Shown here in pieces: positions 37,397 to 48,702 of a DNA stretch of 64,000 bases. Source of the DNA: Granulosicoccus sp. (lineage in GTDB: Bacteria > Pseudomonadota > Gammaproteobacteria > Granulosicoccales > Granulosicoccaceae). The position numbers and the translations under genes are program-made. The notes below the pieces were generated by a model. It had not been told where the DNA came from. It saw only the letters and a list, made by a program, of their open reading frames with translations, and searched no databases. The stretch covers positions 1-64,000 of the forward strand of contig JALZVU010000008.1 of NCBI GenBank assembly GCA_023301795.1, given 5' to 3'. Each line of letters opens with the position of its first letter. The first letter of the stretch is position 1.

Positions 37397-38164
37397 CTAT
37401 AAACCAGTATGCAACCATTCGCGCAGACAGTCTAATTGACCGTCATCGCCTGCCGGATTTGCTATTAGTACCCGACTGCTATCAAAACCCAGATCTACGG
37501 CTTTGTTTGCACATCGTTGACTATTCACAACCAATGGCAGATTGGCTAAAACGCAGGTATATCCGCTACATAGCTCCCAGAGATTGTTCAGAATTTCGTC
37601 GCTTGTGACACAGACAATATCTGGAGGATCAATGAACATATTACGGATAATTACGGGATCTGGGCAGGGCTTACATCGTTCGTATACGTCTACGTTTTTG
37701 ACAACAACACCTTGTCTGCTCAGGTGGGTTTTTATCAGATCACGCCCGTCTGTGCCCTTCAGAATTAGCAGAGATTCGGGTAAATGGTTTTGAACTTGTG
37801 CAAGATAAGCTTCGCTGTTATACGGCGGCGCAGGTGCAATCGTGACAATCTGTGCAAACTCAGCCAGCGCTTTGCTTGTGGCAGAACCAATAGCGTGTAT
37901 GTCTATTCCTGACCAAGGTAGTGGCAAAATCCGGTGAGTATGATGTACCGCGTTGGCACTGATAAATAAAGCTGCCTCAAAACGGGTTACTTGCTGCTCA
38001 AGTGTCTGAGCCGCGTAGGGGTTGTGCTGTATTTCAATGCACGGCAGGTGCGTGGTACGAAACCCCAGTGCATGACTTTTTTGAGCGAATGCTGCGTGTT
38101 GGCCAACAGGGCGTGTGATGAGCACTAGCGGCTTCCGTTTTTTTTCGTTTTGGGCTATCTCCAC
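37397..38164 (-). CDS. hemD: Uroporphyrinogen-III synthase
   Basis: 255 aa, [33 protein letters not shown]...[22 protein letters not shown]. Confidence 0.85.
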   Translation of the reverse strand: MEIAQNEKKRKPLVLITRPVGQHAAFAQKSHALGFRTTHLPCIEIQHNPYAAQTLEQQVTRFEAALFISANAVHHTHRILPLPWSGIDIHAIGSATSKALAEFAQIVTIAPAPPYNSEAYLAQVQNHLPESLLILKGTDGRDLIKTHLSRQGVVVKNVDVYERCKPCPDPVIIRNMFIDPPDIVCVTSDEILNNLWELCSGYTCVLANLPLVVNSQRCANKAVDLGFDSSRVLIANPAGDDGQLDCLREWLHTGL

Positions 38165-38256
38165 GGGTGTCGCCTTATCAATTTATGCACGCTAGCGCGT
38201 TGTTTAATCAGCTAGTATACGACCAATATCACTCTACACACGCCTACAGTTCATTT

Positions 38257-39717
38257 ATGAGTCAGTCAAAAAATCCCGAAAGCCAAGCCGCTGAAAATAG
38301 TAGTTCAGCTGAATCTGCCGCGTCAGGTGAAGGTATGTGGGGTGGTCGTTTTAGCGAATCAACGGACGAATTTGTTCAGGAATTCACGGCGTCCGTGAAT
38401 TTTGACAAGCGAATGTACCGTCAGGATATTCGTGGCTCACGTGCTCATGCCACCATGCTGCACCGTACGGGTGTTCTTTCCAAGGACGATCACGACGCCA
38501 TCCAAGGTGGTCTGGATGCTGTTATCGCAGACATTGAGGCAGGCCGGTTTAACTGGTCAGTGGCCCTAGAAGATGTGCACATGAACATTGAGGCAGCGCT
38601 CACTGCACGCATAGGCGACGCTGGCAAAAAATTACACACCGGAAGATCGCGTAACGATCAGGTTGCCACTGATATTCGACTCTATATGCGCGATGCCTGT
38701 GATGAGTGTGCTGATCAACTGATTCGTCTGTTGAACGGCCTACTGGTGCTTGCAAGTCGGGAAAAGGCCAGCATCATGCCGGGTTTTACGCACCTTCAGA
38801 CTGCACAGCCTGTGACATTTGGCCATCATGTAATGGCGTGGTTCGAAATGTTGTTGCGTGATCTGGAACGTCTCAGTGACACACGCAACCGGCTAAACCG
38901 TTCGCCTTTGGGAGCCGCTGCACTGGCGGGTACCTCGTATCCAATTGATCGACAGATCACTCAGGAGTTATTGGGCTTTAATACGCTATGTGAGAATTCC
39001 CTTGATGCTGTCAGTGACCGTGACTTTGCCATTGAATTTTGTTCTGCATCAGCAATCAGCTTGATGCATCTGTCCCGAATAGCCGAGGAGTTGGTTTTGT
39101 GGATGTCAGCTCAATTCAAGTTCATCGATCTACCTGATCGATTTTGTACCGGCTCATCTATCATGCCGCAAAAAAAGAACCCGGATGTACCTGAGCTGGT
39201 TCGCGGTAAAACAGGGCGCGTGTACGGTAATCTCATGTCGCTACTGACACTGATGAAAAGCCAACCGCTGGCGTACAACAAGGATAATCAGGAGGACAAG
39301 GAACCGCTGTTTGATTCTGTAGACACTTTGCTTGGATGCCTGTGCGCCTTTGCTGATATGTTGCCGGCTATTGAAGTACACCATGAAGCCATGCGCTCTG
39401 CTGCAAAAGCAGGCTTTTCAACTGCCACAGATCTCGCTGATTATCTCGTCAGGCAAGGTCTGGCTTTTCGTGATGCACATGAGATCGTCGGCGAGGCGGT
39501 AGCCTTCGGTCTTCAGCACAAGCTGGATCTCTCAGAGATGACCCTCGAACAACTGCAAGGGTTTAGCACTCACATCAGCGATGATGTGTTCAAAGTGCTC
39601 ACCCTGGAGGGTTCTGTGAATGCCCGAAGCCACGTGGGTGGTACAGCACCAGAAGCAGTTGAAGCTGCTATCAAGAGAGCTGCCACGCGGCTGAATAACA
39701 CCTACAAGCCAAATTGA
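38257..39717 (+). CDS. argH: Argininosuccinate lyase with Ser/Ala-rich N-terminal extension
   Basis: [57 protein letters not shown] track start 38167, Met at about 38257 preferred. Confidence 0.95.
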   Translation: MSQSKNPESQAAENSSSAESAASGEGMWGGRFSESTDEFVQEFTASVNFDKRMYRQDIRGSRAHATMLHRTGVLSKDDHDAIQGGLDAVIADIEAGRFNWSVALEDVHMNIEAALTARIGDAGKKLHTGRSRNDQVATDIRLYMRDACDECADQLIRLLNGLLVLASREKASIMPGFTHLQTAQPVTFGHHVMAWFEMLLRDLERLSDTRNRLNRSPLGAAALAGTSYPIDRQITQELLGFNTLCENSLDAVSDRDFAIEFCSASAISLMHLSRIAEELVLWMSAQFKFIDLPDRFCTGSSIMPQKKNPDVPELVRGKTGRVYGNLMSLLTLMKSQPLAYNKDNQEDKEPLFDSVDTLLGCLCAFADMLPAIEVHHEAMRSAAKAGFSTATDLADYLVRQGLAFRDAHEIVGEAVAFGLQHKLDLSEMTLEQLQGFSTHISDDVFKVLTLEGSVNARSHVGGTAPEAVEAAIKRAATRLNNTYKPN

Positions 39718-40379
39718 TGCTTTAACCAGGCGGCGATGTCATTAATTTCATCGCCACTGACACTGTGAGCCATTGGATAGTCATGCCATTCGACACTCAT
39801 ACCGTAGTCATTCAGGATATCGCGCGACTGTTGGGCATGCTGGATCTGGATAACTTCATCATGCTGTCCGTGTGCCATGAATACAGGTAACGATTTCCCG
39901 TGTTCGGTTATGAGTGGCAGTGCGATGTCCTGAATAGGCAGATAGGTGGACAACGCCATGATGCCAGCAAGCTTGTGGGTCGAGGTCAATGCGGTGTACA
40001 GCGCTATCGCACCGCCTTGAGAAAAGCCTGCCAGAATAATGTTTGACGCTGGGATACCGCGTTCTAGTTCGGCTTCAATCAGAGCGTTGATATAAGCGGC
40101 TGACTCCTGAACGCCTGACACATCCTGTTCTCTGCTGCCAAAATCCAGCGATGTAATGTCGTACCAGCCCGGCATTGGCGCACCGCCATTGATACTGATG
40201 GGCCGCACTGGAGCATGCGGAAACACAAACCGGATACCGAGCGTGTCGGGCAGGTGAAGCTCTGGCACGATAGGTTCAAAATCGTGTCCGCTAGCACCGA
40301 GACCGTGAAGCCAGATAACACTGTATTGACAGTTTTCTGCAGTTTCGATATGCAGGAAGTCGAGCAGTTTTGTACTCAT
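39702..40379 (-). CDS. Alpha/beta-hydrolase, carboxylesterase/phospholipase family
   Basis: [32 protein letters not shown] nucleophile elbow. Confidence 0.92.
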   Translation of the reverse strand: MSTKLLDFLHIETAENCQYSVIWLHGLGASGHDFEPIVPELHLPDTLGIRFVFPHAPVRPISINGGAPMPGWYDITSLDFGSREQDVSGVQESAAYINALIEAELERGIPASNIILAGFSQGGAIALYTALTSTHKLAGIMALSTYLPIQDIALPLITEHGKSLPVFMAHGQHDEVIQIQHAQQSRDILNDYGMSVEWHDYPMAHSVSGDEINDIAAWLKHQFGL

Positions 40380-40416
40380 GGGCGTAGGTCTCGTCCGGTT
40401 ATCAAGTAGTGTATTT

Positions 40417-40439
40417 GCCTGAATTCTAATAATTCAGGC
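40417..40439. other. 9-bp stem-loop in the divergent esterase/lptM intergenic region
   Basis: gcctgaatt-ctaat-aattcaggc. Confidence 0.6.
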
Positions 40440-40501
40440 GGCTAGACTACCAGCGCACCGGAGTATACTCCACAACCCCACAGTGCAAGAGAGAGTGCGT
40501 A

Positions 40502-40717
40502 ATGCTCAAACGACTGAATATGAGTTCGGCCTTGGTTGTGGCGTTGGGTTTACTGTCTGGCTGCGGCAACAAAGGCGATCTTTTTCTACCTGATGAAGCA
40601 CAGCTACCGGAGCAGATAGAGGCTGCCGGAAGGCTATTCGAAGAATCGTTGCCAACAGAATCAGAGGCTGACGATACTGTCACAACGAAGAAGAAAGCAC
40701 CCGTGGTTGAACCGTGA
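40502..40717 (+). CDS. lptM: Small lipoprotein, LptM/YifL-like
   Basis: MLKRLNMSSALVVALGLLSGCGNKGDLFLPDE; lipobox LLSGC then GNKGDL(F/Y)LP; upstream of lysA. Confidence 0.8.
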   Translation: MLKRLNMSSALVVALGLLSGCGNKGDLFLPDEAQLPEQIEAAGRLFEESLPTESEADDTVTTKKKAPVVEP

Positions 40718-40804
40718 GTCGATTCTGCCGTATCGTTTTCTTAGCACTCCGTTAATTTTGACCTGTTTGTTCACTCTAAACCTTCCAACAATACCGATTT
40801 CCCG

Positions 40805-42052
40805 ATGAAGCCTTTCCACCGACAATCCGGCTCTTTGATGAGCGATCAGGTCCGCTGTAGCGATCTGGCTGAAGAATTTGGCACGCCGCTCTATGTCTAC
40901 AACCGTCGTGCTATTGAGCAAGCGTGGCAGGAATTTGCCACAGCATTGCAGGATTCTTCGCATCTGATTTGCTACGCCGTCAAGGCGAACAGTAATCTGG
41001 CCATTCTCGATACGCTGGCGCGGCTAGGGTCTGGGTTTGACATTGTCTCCCTGGGTGAATTGAAACGCGTGCTAGCGGCGGGTGGAAAGCCTGAAAAAAT
41101 CGTGTTTTCAGGAGTTGGTAAGAATACTCGCGAGATGGCGGCAGCCCTTGAAGCTGGTATTCGATGCTTCAATGTTGAATCGGTATCTGAGCTTGAGCGG
41201 TTGGCAGAAGTTGCAAGTGCGCATGGCGTCACGGCACCGGTCTCATTGCGAATCAATCCGGATGTGGATGCTCAAACCCACCCGTATATCTCGACGGGTT
41301 TGAAAGAAAATAAATTTGGTATCAACATGGGGGATGCGTTGCAGGCCTATCGTCGTGCACAAGAATTGAGTTCCATTGATGTGCAAGGTATCGATTGCCA
41401 CATCGGTTCGCAGCTCACCACATTAGAACCTTATGCCGATGCAGTGGCATTGCTGGTTGGAATGATCGATACGCTAAGCGCAGAAGGCATTCATCTGTCG
41501 CATATCGACGTGGGAGGCGGGCAGGGGATCCGTTACAGCGCAGACGATGAAAGTCTGGATGTGCAGGCGTGGGCGCGCTGCGTTCAGTCAGCGATCGGTG
41601 AGCGTGATCTGCAAATACTGGTTGAGCCGGGCCGCTACATCGTCGGCCAAGCAGGTATTTTGATGACACGTGTTGAGTATTTGAAAAGCAATGAGGACAG
41701 ACACTTTGCGGTGGTGGATGCCGCCATGAATGATCTTATCCGTCCTGCTTTATACAGTGCCTGGCAGGAGATTGAGGAGGTCGAAACTCTGGAACGTGAA
41801 GCACGCGTCTACGATGTTGTAGGGCCGATCTGTGAGTCAGCTGATTTTCTGGGCAAGCAGCGTACCTTATCCATTGCTGAAAACGATTTGTTGTGTGTGC
41901 GTTCCTCAGGAGCCTATGCATTTGTCATGAGTTCTAACTACAATACCCGGCCCCGTGCCGCAGAAGTCATGGTGGAAGGTGAAAAGTTTTTTCTAGTTCG
42001 CTCCAGAGAGGAAACTGAAGCCTTGTTTGCGCAAGAATTTCTACTGCCGTGA
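40805..42052 (+). CDS. lysA: Diaminopimelate decarboxylase
   Basis: FGTPLYVYNRRAIEQAW...CYAVKANSNLAIL; true start may be the Met at about 40838. Confidence 0.97.
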   Translation: MKPFHRQSGSLMSDQVRCSDLAEEFGTPLYVYNRRAIEQAWQEFATALQDSSHLICYAVKANSNLAILDTLARLGSGFDIVSLGELKRVLAAGGKPEKIVFSGVGKNTREMAAALEAGIRCFNVESVSELERLAEVASAHGVTAPVSLRINPDVDAQTHPYISTGLKENKFGINMGDALQAYRRAQELSSIDVQGIDCHIGSQLTTLEPYADAVALLVGMIDTLSAEGIHLSHIDVGGGQGIRYSADDESLDVQAWARCVQSAIGERDLQILVEPGRYIVGQAGILMTRVEYLKSNEDRHFAVVDAAMNDLIRPALYSAWQEIEEVETLEREARVYDVVGPICESADFLGKQRTLSIAENDLLCVRSSGAYAFVMSSNYNTRPRAAEVMVEGEKFFLVRSREETEALFAQEFLLP

Positions 42053-42882
42053 GTGTAATTGCGTTCACCAAGATGCACGGTCTGGGCAATGATTTCATGG
42101 TCATTGATAACCTGGATGGGCAACACGAATTCAACGCGCAACAGATCAGCATGTGGTCTGACCGGCATACCGGCATCGGTTTTGACCAATTGTTGGTGGT
42201 AGAGGCGTCATCAGTGCCAGATGCAGAATTCAACTACCGGATATTCAACGCCGATGGTGGTGAGGTTGAGCATTGTGGAAACGGTGCGCGCTGTTTTGCA
42301 CGCTTTGTCAGCGACAGGAACCTGACCAGTAGCTGCCAGATTCGTGTCAACACGCCGCTGGGTGTGATCACCTTAAAGCTACAGGACGATGGTCAGGTTA
42401 CCGTTCTGATGGGCGTGCCTCAATTCGAACCTGAGCACATCCCGTTCATCGCTGAAGCTCGCCAGAGCTTTTACGATTTGACGGTCAATGATCAGATTTT
42501 CAAGGTAGGTACCGGTAGTATCGGCAATCCACACGTGTTGCTACGCGTTGATGATGTGATGCGTGCCGATGTGCAAACTCTGGGTCCTCTCATCGAAAAT
42601 CATGCGCGTTTTCCTAACCGTGTCAACGTAGGATTCATGCAACTGATTGATCGTCAAACACTGCATTTGCGGGTGTTTGAACGGGGTGTTGGTGAGACCC
42701 GAGCTTGCGGTACAGGGGCCTGTGCCGCCGTGGCAATTGCACACCAACAAGGCTTACTTGACAAAACCGCCTTTGTAACCTTACCCGGTGGCCAGTTAAA
42801 AATACATTGGCCTAATGTGCAAGCTTCGATTGAAATGACGGGACCATGTTCTACAGTATTTGAGGGACAATTAAGAATGTAG
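42049..42882 (+). CDS. dapF: Diaminopimelate epimerase
   Basis: FTKMHGLGNDFMVID; HCGNGARCFARF; ACGTGACAAV; GTGA overlap with lysA. Confidence 0.98.
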   Translation: MSVIAFTKMHGLGNDFMVIDNLDGQHEFNAQQISMWSDRHTGIGFDQLLVVEASSVPDAEFNYRIFNADGGEVEHCGNGARCFARFVSDRNLTSSCQIRVNTPLGVITLKLQDDGQVTVLMGVPQFEPEHIPFIAEARQSFYDLTVNDQIFKVGTGSIGNPHVLLRVDDVMRADVQTLGPLIENHARFPNRVNVGFMQLIDRQTLHLRVFERGVGETRACGTGACAAVAIAHQQGLLDKTAFVTLPGGQLKIHWPNVQASIEMTGPCSTVFEGQLRM

Positions 42883-42889
42883 ACACACA

Positions 42890-43681
42890 ATGCAATTAGA
42901 ACAGACTGAAATTGGTAACGAAATATCCAGCGATGCAGTATCTGGATACCTGATTAGCCACCCAGAATTTTTTGTAAATAATCAGGATATCCTGACTCGA
43001 TTGCGGGTTCCACACGATGCAGGGAAGGTGGTATCTCTGATCGAAAAGCAGGTTAGTGTGCTGCGTGGCAAGTGCGGACATCTTGAGAACAGTCTCGGTG
43101 ATCTCATAGCGGTTGCCCGGCAAAATGAGTTACTGCACCAACGTTTGCATACGTTGATACAGGAGATGATAACGGCACCCAAGCTCAGCGAGATCGTAGC
43201 CCTTACCCAGAGTAATTTGCGCGAGAACTTCAACGCCGAAGAAGTCCATATTATGCTGATCGCTGCAGCCCCCAAACGCGCGGCGAAGAAAGCTAAAGCT
43301 GATGACGCTACAAAGAGCGCCAAGGCCCCTCGGACTCGCGCGAGTAAGCTAGAAACAGTGGAAGGTGCCACTGTGATTCGCCACACCGACAAACGTATTA
43401 AGCATTTCGCCGAGCTTTTCGCTGGTGGCACGACCGTTTGCGGTATGCCCAGCGAAGATCAGCTGATCGCTATGATGGGTCCTGATCATGCCAATGTAGG
43501 CTCTGCTGCCCTGATACCACTGCAATTCGAACGAAAATTGGGTGTGGTCATGCTGACCAGCCGAGACGAATCCCGTTTTGGTGTTAACAAAGGCGTTATG
43601 TTTCTTGATCAGTTGGGGGAGCTGCTGGGACGGCGTATTCATAGCTATGCAGCTCACGCCACCGCGGCTGCTGCCAAGTGA
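42890..43681 (+). CDS. DUF484 (GAF-like) family protein with basic low-complexity insert
   Basis: AVSGYLISHPEFFVNNQDILTRLRVPHDAGKVVSLIEKQVSVLR; between dapF and xerC as usual. Confidence 0.93.
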   Translation: MQLEQTEIGNEISSDAVSGYLISHPEFFVNNQDILTRLRVPHDAGKVVSLIEKQVSVLRGKCGHLENSLGDLIAVARQNELLHQRLHTLIQEMITAPKLSEIVALTQSNLRENFNAEEVHIMLIAAAPKRAAKKAKADDATKSAKAPRTRASKLETVEGATVIRHTDKRIKHFAELFAGGTTVCGMPSEDQLIAMMGPDHANVGSAALIPLQFERKLGVVMLTSRDESRFGVNKGVMFLDQLGELLGRRIHSYAAHATAAAAK

Positions 43682-44592
43682 GTGCTTTTGACGCAGCGCT
43701 CGAGCAGTACATGGAGGAGCTGCGAGTGGCCAGACGCGCATCACCGCACACGGTGAGCAACTATGCGCGTGATCTCAGGGCCATAGCCAATTCGGCTGCG
43801 TTGCGCGATGTTCACGACTGGACGTCGCTAACGTCCAACGATGTACGGGCGATAGTCGCTCAGCAACATCGCGACGGTATCGCTGGCAGAAGCCTTGCCA
43901 GACGGCTATCGGCGGTGCGTGGTTTATATAATTTTATGATCGAACGTGGTCTTGCCAGCGTCAACCCGGCACTGGATATTCTAGCGCCGCAGGATAAGAA
44001 AGCGCTTCCCGCCACGCTGGCCCCGGAGGAGGTAACACGCCTGTTGGCGCGTAACCTCAACGATCCGATGATCTGCCGCGATCTTGCCATGTTCGAGCTT
44101 ATGTACTCTTCTGGGCTGCGTCTGGCCGAGCTTGTGAGTATTGATCTGGCAGACCTTGATTTAAGTGTTGGTCAGGTCCGGGTGACCGGCAAGGGCGGTA
44201 AGGTGCGCGATCTTCCCGTGGGTGAGCATGCGGTAGATGCCATCAACAAATGGCTAGGCTATCGACGCAGTTTGCCGGGAGCAGATGATAGCGCGGTATT
44301 TCTGAGTTCCAGAGGCAAGCGTATCGCTCCCCGAACGGTACAGATGAGACTGAAGAAACTGGCTGAATCGCAGGGCCTTGATCGCGATTGTTACCCGCAC
44401 ATGCTTCGACACTCATTTGCTAGTCATCTTCTGGAAAGTAGCGGTGACTTGAGAGCCGTGCAGGAGCTACTTGGACATGCCGATATCAGCACTACCCAGA
44501 TTTATACACATCTGGATTTTCAGCACTTGGCGAAGGTCTATGACGAATCCCATCCGCGTGCGCGACGTGATAGAACAGTTTCAGACCAGTAG
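43678..44592 (+). CDS. xerC: Tyrosine recombinase XerC
   Basis: HMLRHSFASHLLESSGDLRAVQELLGHADISTTQIYTHLDFQHLAKVYDESHPRA. Confidence 0.96.
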   Translation: MSAFDAALEQYMEELRVARRASPHTVSNYARDLRAIANSAALRDVHDWTSLTSNDVRAIVAQQHRDGIAGRSLARRLSAVRGLYNFMIERGLASVNPALDILAPQDKKALPATLAPEEVTRLLARNLNDPMICRDLAMFELMYSSGLRLAELVSIDLADLDLSVGQVRVTGKGGKVRDLPVGEHAVDAINKWLGYRRSLPGADDSAVFLSSRGKRIAPRTVQMRLKKLAESQGLDRDCYPHMLRHSFASHLLESSGDLRAVQELLGHADISTTQIYTHLDFQHLAKVYDESHPRARRDRTVSDQ

Positions 44593-44639
44593 TTATCGCT
44601 GATTAATCTTAACCAGATCAGCTGGGATGGCCGATGCGG

Positions 44640-46205
44640 TTATGAGTTCTGCCGTAGTGTCTCTGTTGGCGTATCGATCAAGGCGTACTGACTGAACAGA
44701 CCGTTACTCTGCAGGCATTTGTCCAGTTGTACACGACGTGAACGGTTGCCTTGCGCTGCCACCAGTTTGTCACCGCTCTGGTAGATATATGACGGTACCA
44801 GCATCGTTTGCACCACTTTATTGTGGACCTTACACGCAACGATAAGCGCACTCTCGCCAACGACCAGAACGCTGTCTTGTGTTGCGTTATCGACGCTCGG
44901 TGTAGACGGACGGTGCGTGTCAGGGGTGACGTGTACGGGCAGTACCGTGCGTGCAAGAAACTCTACGCCCATCGTAATGCTCTGCGTATCACTGGCTCTT
45001 ATCCATCGAATAACACCCATAAGTGCGTCGATCTTGCTGCTCTGTGGTTCTTGTTCATCGACTAAGGCTTGATCGAGCGCTGTCACACTCACCAGCTCGC
45101 CCACCTGAACAAGACCTGCCCGGCAACGAGGGTTGACAAGACACATGCCTTGTAGGGTTCGGTTAGTGACCACCCAGTCAGACTCGCTATCGCCTGGCAC
45201 CTCGGTTGGCTTGTAGAGCATATGGGCGCAAATTTCCTTATGCCCAAAAACTACTCTCTGCGATTCGTGCGCAATACAGCGGGCCTGGCGGCGCTGCCGG
45301 CTGCGCATTAAGGCGGTGCGTAACCTCGATAATGATTGGCGCTCTAGGGTGTCACTACCCGGCACACTGCTGGCATCCGCCCGGATGTGCATGGATTGAC
45401 GATCCACTCGGTGCAGTACAGGGGAGATGCTGAACCAGCGGATGTCTGTCATTTCTTGACCTAACACACTGGGCGATGGCTCAGGTCGAGACCCTTTTTT
45501 CAGATTAATCGAGTAGTCGGTGTTGGTAATGGTGTCTGGGGTACGATGGCGTTCGATATGGACATCGCCGACACCGCGTTTGAGAAAATCGAGAATTAGA
45601 CCTATCTGCCTGGCGCGTTGCTGATACAGGTCTGAGACGCTGAGCAGCAGAATAAAGCGGTAGTGATCCTGCAGTGATAACAGCTCCGACCCCTGATGCT
45701 CTGACAGCAGTTTGTGCTCCTCAGCAAGCGCATACAGTTGGTGGGCATCTTCAATCAAGGCGCTGGGGAAGGCACGATAACCGTGAACCACGGACTCAGC
45801 CTGCCGTGCAAGCGCTTGCATAGCTCGTCTGGCATCGTCTGCCAATGGACTTGCGCTATCAGACAACAGAATTTTGAAGGCAAAGGCCTCTTCACGCAGC
45901 AGCGAATCGCGTAGTCGTGCATTGCGAGCGAACTCACGGGTCAGCGGTAGAGGTTGGGCGTTACTTAACTCGTCTAGGTGTTTGTGCAAGCTGCGTAATA
46001 TTGGCACAAAGCAGCTGATGACCTGACGACGTCTGTTTACATCGTTATGTAAGCGATTACTGTGTTTGAGACCACGGTATATTTCACGTGCGTCAGCCTC
46101 AGAATCCAGCGGATTCAACTCACTGAGCCATTGGGCAACGCCGTCGGGATTGACGGGAAAACTGCCGGTGTCGGCGACGGTTCTATGAGGGACGGAAAGC
46201 TGCAT
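44640..46205 (-). CDS. Uncharacterised protein, possible PilZ-like C-terminal domain
   Basis: 521 aa; C-terminal WVVTNRTLQGMCLV...VQVGELVSVTAL...ALMGVIRWIRASDTQSITMGVEFLA resembles PilZ-type folds; N-terminus not recognised. Confidence 0.6.
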   Translation of the reverse strand: MQLSVPHRTVADTGSFPVNPDGVAQWLSELNPLDSEADAREIYRGLKHSNRLHNDVNRRRQVISCFVPILRSLHKHLDELSNAQPLPLTREFARNARLRDSLLREEAFAFKILLSDSASPLADDARRAMQALARQAESVVHGYRAFPSALIEDAHQLYALAEEHKLLSEHQGSELLSLQDHYRFILLLSVSDLYQQRARQIGLILDFLKRGVGDVHIERHRTPDTITNTDYSINLKKGSRPEPSPSVLGQEMTDIRWFSISPVLHRVDRQSMHIRADASSVPGSDTLERQSLSRLRTALMRSRQRRQARCIAHESQRVVFGHKEICAHMLYKPTEVPGDSESDWVVTNRTLQGMCLVNPRCRAGLVQVGELVSVTALDQALVDEQEPQSSKIDALMGVIRWIRASDTQSITMGVEFLARTVLPVHVTPDTHRPSTPSVDNATQDSVLVVGESALIVACKVHNKVVQTMLVPSYIYQSGDKLVAAQGNRSRRVQLDKCLQSNGLFSQYALIDTPTETLRQNS

Positions 46206-46303
46206 CCGACAAAGGCTAGCACACCGTCCGCATTGAGGTCCGTGATGAACAGTACAGGGTGTGCAACAGGTACACTGTTGGTAGTCAATCAGAGGGTTTG
46301 TTT

Positions 46304-46843
46304 GTGGAACAGTTCCGTGGGACCACTATCTGCTCGGTACGCCGAGGTAATCAGGTTGTTATCGGTGGTGATGGTCAGGTAAGCATGGGTAATGTGATCA
46401 TGAAGGGTAATGCCCGCAAGGTGAGGCGGCTCTACAAAGATCAGGTGTTGGCAGGGTTTGCGGGTGGTACAGCCGATGCGTTCACTTTGTTCGAGCGTTT
46501 TGAGGCAAAGCTGGAAGCACACGGTGGTCAGCTTACCCGTGCAGCAGTTGAACTTGCTAAAGACTGGCGTACCGATCGTATGCTGCGCAAACTTGAAGCT
46601 CTGTTGGCAGTGGCTGATGAAACCGCATCGCTTGTCATTACTGGTAACGGTGACGTGATTGAGCCTGAGGGTGGATTGATTGCCATTGGCTCAGGCGGTG
46701 ATTTTGCCAAATCAGCTGCCAAAGCGTTGCTCGAACACACAGAGCTGAGCGCCGAAGAGATTGTGCGCTACAGTCTTGAAACAGCTGCGGACATCTGCAT
46801 CTATACCAACAACAATCTGACGATTGAGACGCTAGAATCATAG
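46304..46843 (+). CDS. hslV: ATP-dependent protease subunit HslV
   Basis: GTG start then [45 protein letters not shown] track start 46259. Confidence 0.97.
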   Translation: MEQFRGTTICSVRRGNQVVIGGDGQVSMGNVIMKGNARKVRRLYKDQVLAGFAGGTADAFTLFERFEAKLEAHGGQLTRAAVELAKDWRTDRMLRKLEALLAVADETASLVITGNGDVIEPEGGLIAIGSGGDFAKSAAKALLEHTELSAEEIVRYSLETAADICIYTNNNLTIETLES

Positions 46844-46942
46844 CGAACACAAGATGCAGGAGTACACCGCCTCCGGCTACTCTTGTGCGCCATTTTCTTT
46901 CTATCCCCCCTTTACGACAGCTGCTAGCAACTACATCTACCC

Positions 46943-48274
46943 ATGTCTAACATGACCCCCCGTGAGATCGTTCAGGAACTGGACAAACACATTATCGGCC
47001 AAGGTGCTGCCAAGCGAGCTGTGGCCATAGCGCTGCGTAATCGCTGGAGACGCCAACAGCTTGACGATGACCTGAAAAATGAGATAACGCCCAAGAACAT
47101 TCTCATGATCGGTCCCACCGGTGTGGGAAAAACCGAGATTGCACGGCGTCTGGCGCGTTTGGCCAATGCACCATTCATCAAGGTTGAGGCCACCAAATTT
47201 ACCGAGGTGGGTTACGTAGGGCGGGATGTGGAATCCATTATCCGTGATCTTGCCGATGTGGCTCTCACCCAGGCGCGCGATCAGGCCAAGCAGAAAATGC
47301 GCAATCGCGCTGAAGATGCTGCTGAGGAACGTGTTCTGGATGTGCTTCTGCCACCGGCCTCCAGCGTGGGTTTTAATGTCAGCGAAACCCCTGAAAGTAG
47401 CACTCGTCAGAAATTCCGAAAAAAACTGCGTGAAGGCGACCTGGACGATAAGGAAATAGAAATCGATGTGAGCTTGACACCTGCGGGTGTGGAAATCATG
47501 GCTCCGCCGGGTATGGAAGAGATGTCCCAGCAACTACAAGGCATGTTCCAGAACCTGGGCGGTGAGCGTACCAAAAAGCGCAAAATGCCGATTAAAGAGG
47601 CCATGAAGTTACTCATAGACGAGGAAGCTGGAAAACTGGTCAACGATGAGGATATGAAAACTCAGGCCCTGCACAACATCGAGCAGAACGGTATTGTGTT
47701 TATCGATGAAATAGACAAGGTAGCCCGCGGGGGTGATCGTTCAAATGGCGCCGATGTCTCGCGTGATGGCGTGCAACGCGACCTTCTCCCGCTTATAGAG
47801 GGCTGTACCGTCTCAACCAAATTCGGCACCATCAAGACCGACCACATCCTGTTTATTGCCTGCGGAGCTTTTCATCTCACCAAGCCTTCAGATCTGATAC
47901 CCGAACTGCAGGGGCGTTTGCCCATTCGAGTGGAACTGGAAGCATTAAGTACCAAAGACTTCCAACGCATACTCAGTGAGCCCAATGCATCGCTAACCGA
48001 GCAAGCGACAGCCTTGATGGGTACTGAGAATGTCACATTGAGTTTCACCCCCGACGGCATTGCGCGTATTGCAGAAGTAGCTTGGCAAGTTAACGAGAGC
48101 ACCGAAAATATTGGTGCTCGTCGATTGCACACTGTGATGGAGCGGCTTCTGGAGCAAGCCTCTTTTGATGCATCGGATAATGCCGGCAACACGGTGACAG
48201 TCAACGCCGATTACGTGGATGGGCATCTGGGTGATCTTGTGCAAGACGTCGATTTAAGCCGCTACATCCTATAA
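46943..48274 (+). CDS. hslU: ATP-dependent protease ATPase subunit HslU
   Basis: [50 protein letters not shown]-terminal LSRYIL. Confidence 0.98.
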   Translation: MSNMTPREIVQELDKHIIGQGAAKRAVAIALRNRWRRQQLDDDLKNEITPKNILMIGPTGVGKTEIARRLARLANAPFIKVEATKFTEVGYVGRDVESIIRDLADVALTQARDQAKQKMRNRAEDAAEERVLDVLLPPASSVGFNVSETPESSTRQKFRKKLREGDLDDKEIEIDVSLTPAGVEIMAPPGMEEMSQQLQGMFQNLGGERTKKRKMPIKEAMKLLIDEEAGKLVNDEDMKTQALHNIEQNGIVFIDEIDKVARGGDRSNGADVSRDGVQRDLLPLIEGCTVSTKFGTIKTDHILFIACGAFHLTKPSDLIPELQGRLPIRVELEALSTKDFQRILSEPNASLTEQATALMGTENVTLSFTPDGIARIAEVAWQVNESTENIGARRLHTVMERLLEQASFDASDNAGNTVTVNADYVDGHLGDLVQDVDLSRYIL

Positions 48275-48295
48275 GCCTTGCAGAAAATCTGAATC

Positions 48296-48652
48296 ATGCC
48301 TAGACCCACTGACATTAAATTGCACCAGAAAAGCCGCGTGCTGGAGATCAGCTTCGACGACGGTTTCGAGTGCAACCTGACGTGCGAGTACTTGCGTATA
48401 AATTCACCTTCAGCCGAGGTGCAGGGACACGGTCCCGGACAAGAGGTTTTGCAGTTTGGTAAACAGGCTGTCGGTATCAGCAGTCTTGAACCCAGCGGCA
48501 ACTACGCCCTGAAGATTCATTTTGACGATGGCCACAACACAGGGCTGTTTACCTGGGAGTATCTGTATGGATTGGGTAAACACTATGAAGAGAACTGGCA
48601 GCGTTACCTGGACAAGCTTGAGGCGGCAGGTAAAAGTCGTCAGCTTCCGTAA
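48296..48652 (+). CDS. DUF971 family protein
   Basis: IKLHQKSRVLEISFDDGFECNLTCEYLRINSPSAEVQGHGPGQ...YALKIHFDDGHNTGLFTWEYLYGLG. Confidence 0.93.
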   Translation: MPRPTDIKLHQKSRVLEISFDDGFECNLTCEYLRINSPSAEVQGHGPGQEVLQFGKQAVGISSLEPSGNYALKIHFDDGHNTGLFTWEYLYGLGKHYEENWQRYLDKLEAAGKSRQLP

Positions 48653-48702
48653 CGGCTGTTCGCTTTGATGATCCGGCATGTCTTCTTTGAGGTAAGTAAT
48701 AC

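Noticed and set aside
40417-40439. Stem-loop gcctgaattctaataattcaggc as a terminator
   Set aside because: It lies between two divergent gene starts and lacks a T-run, so it is listed only as a structural feature.
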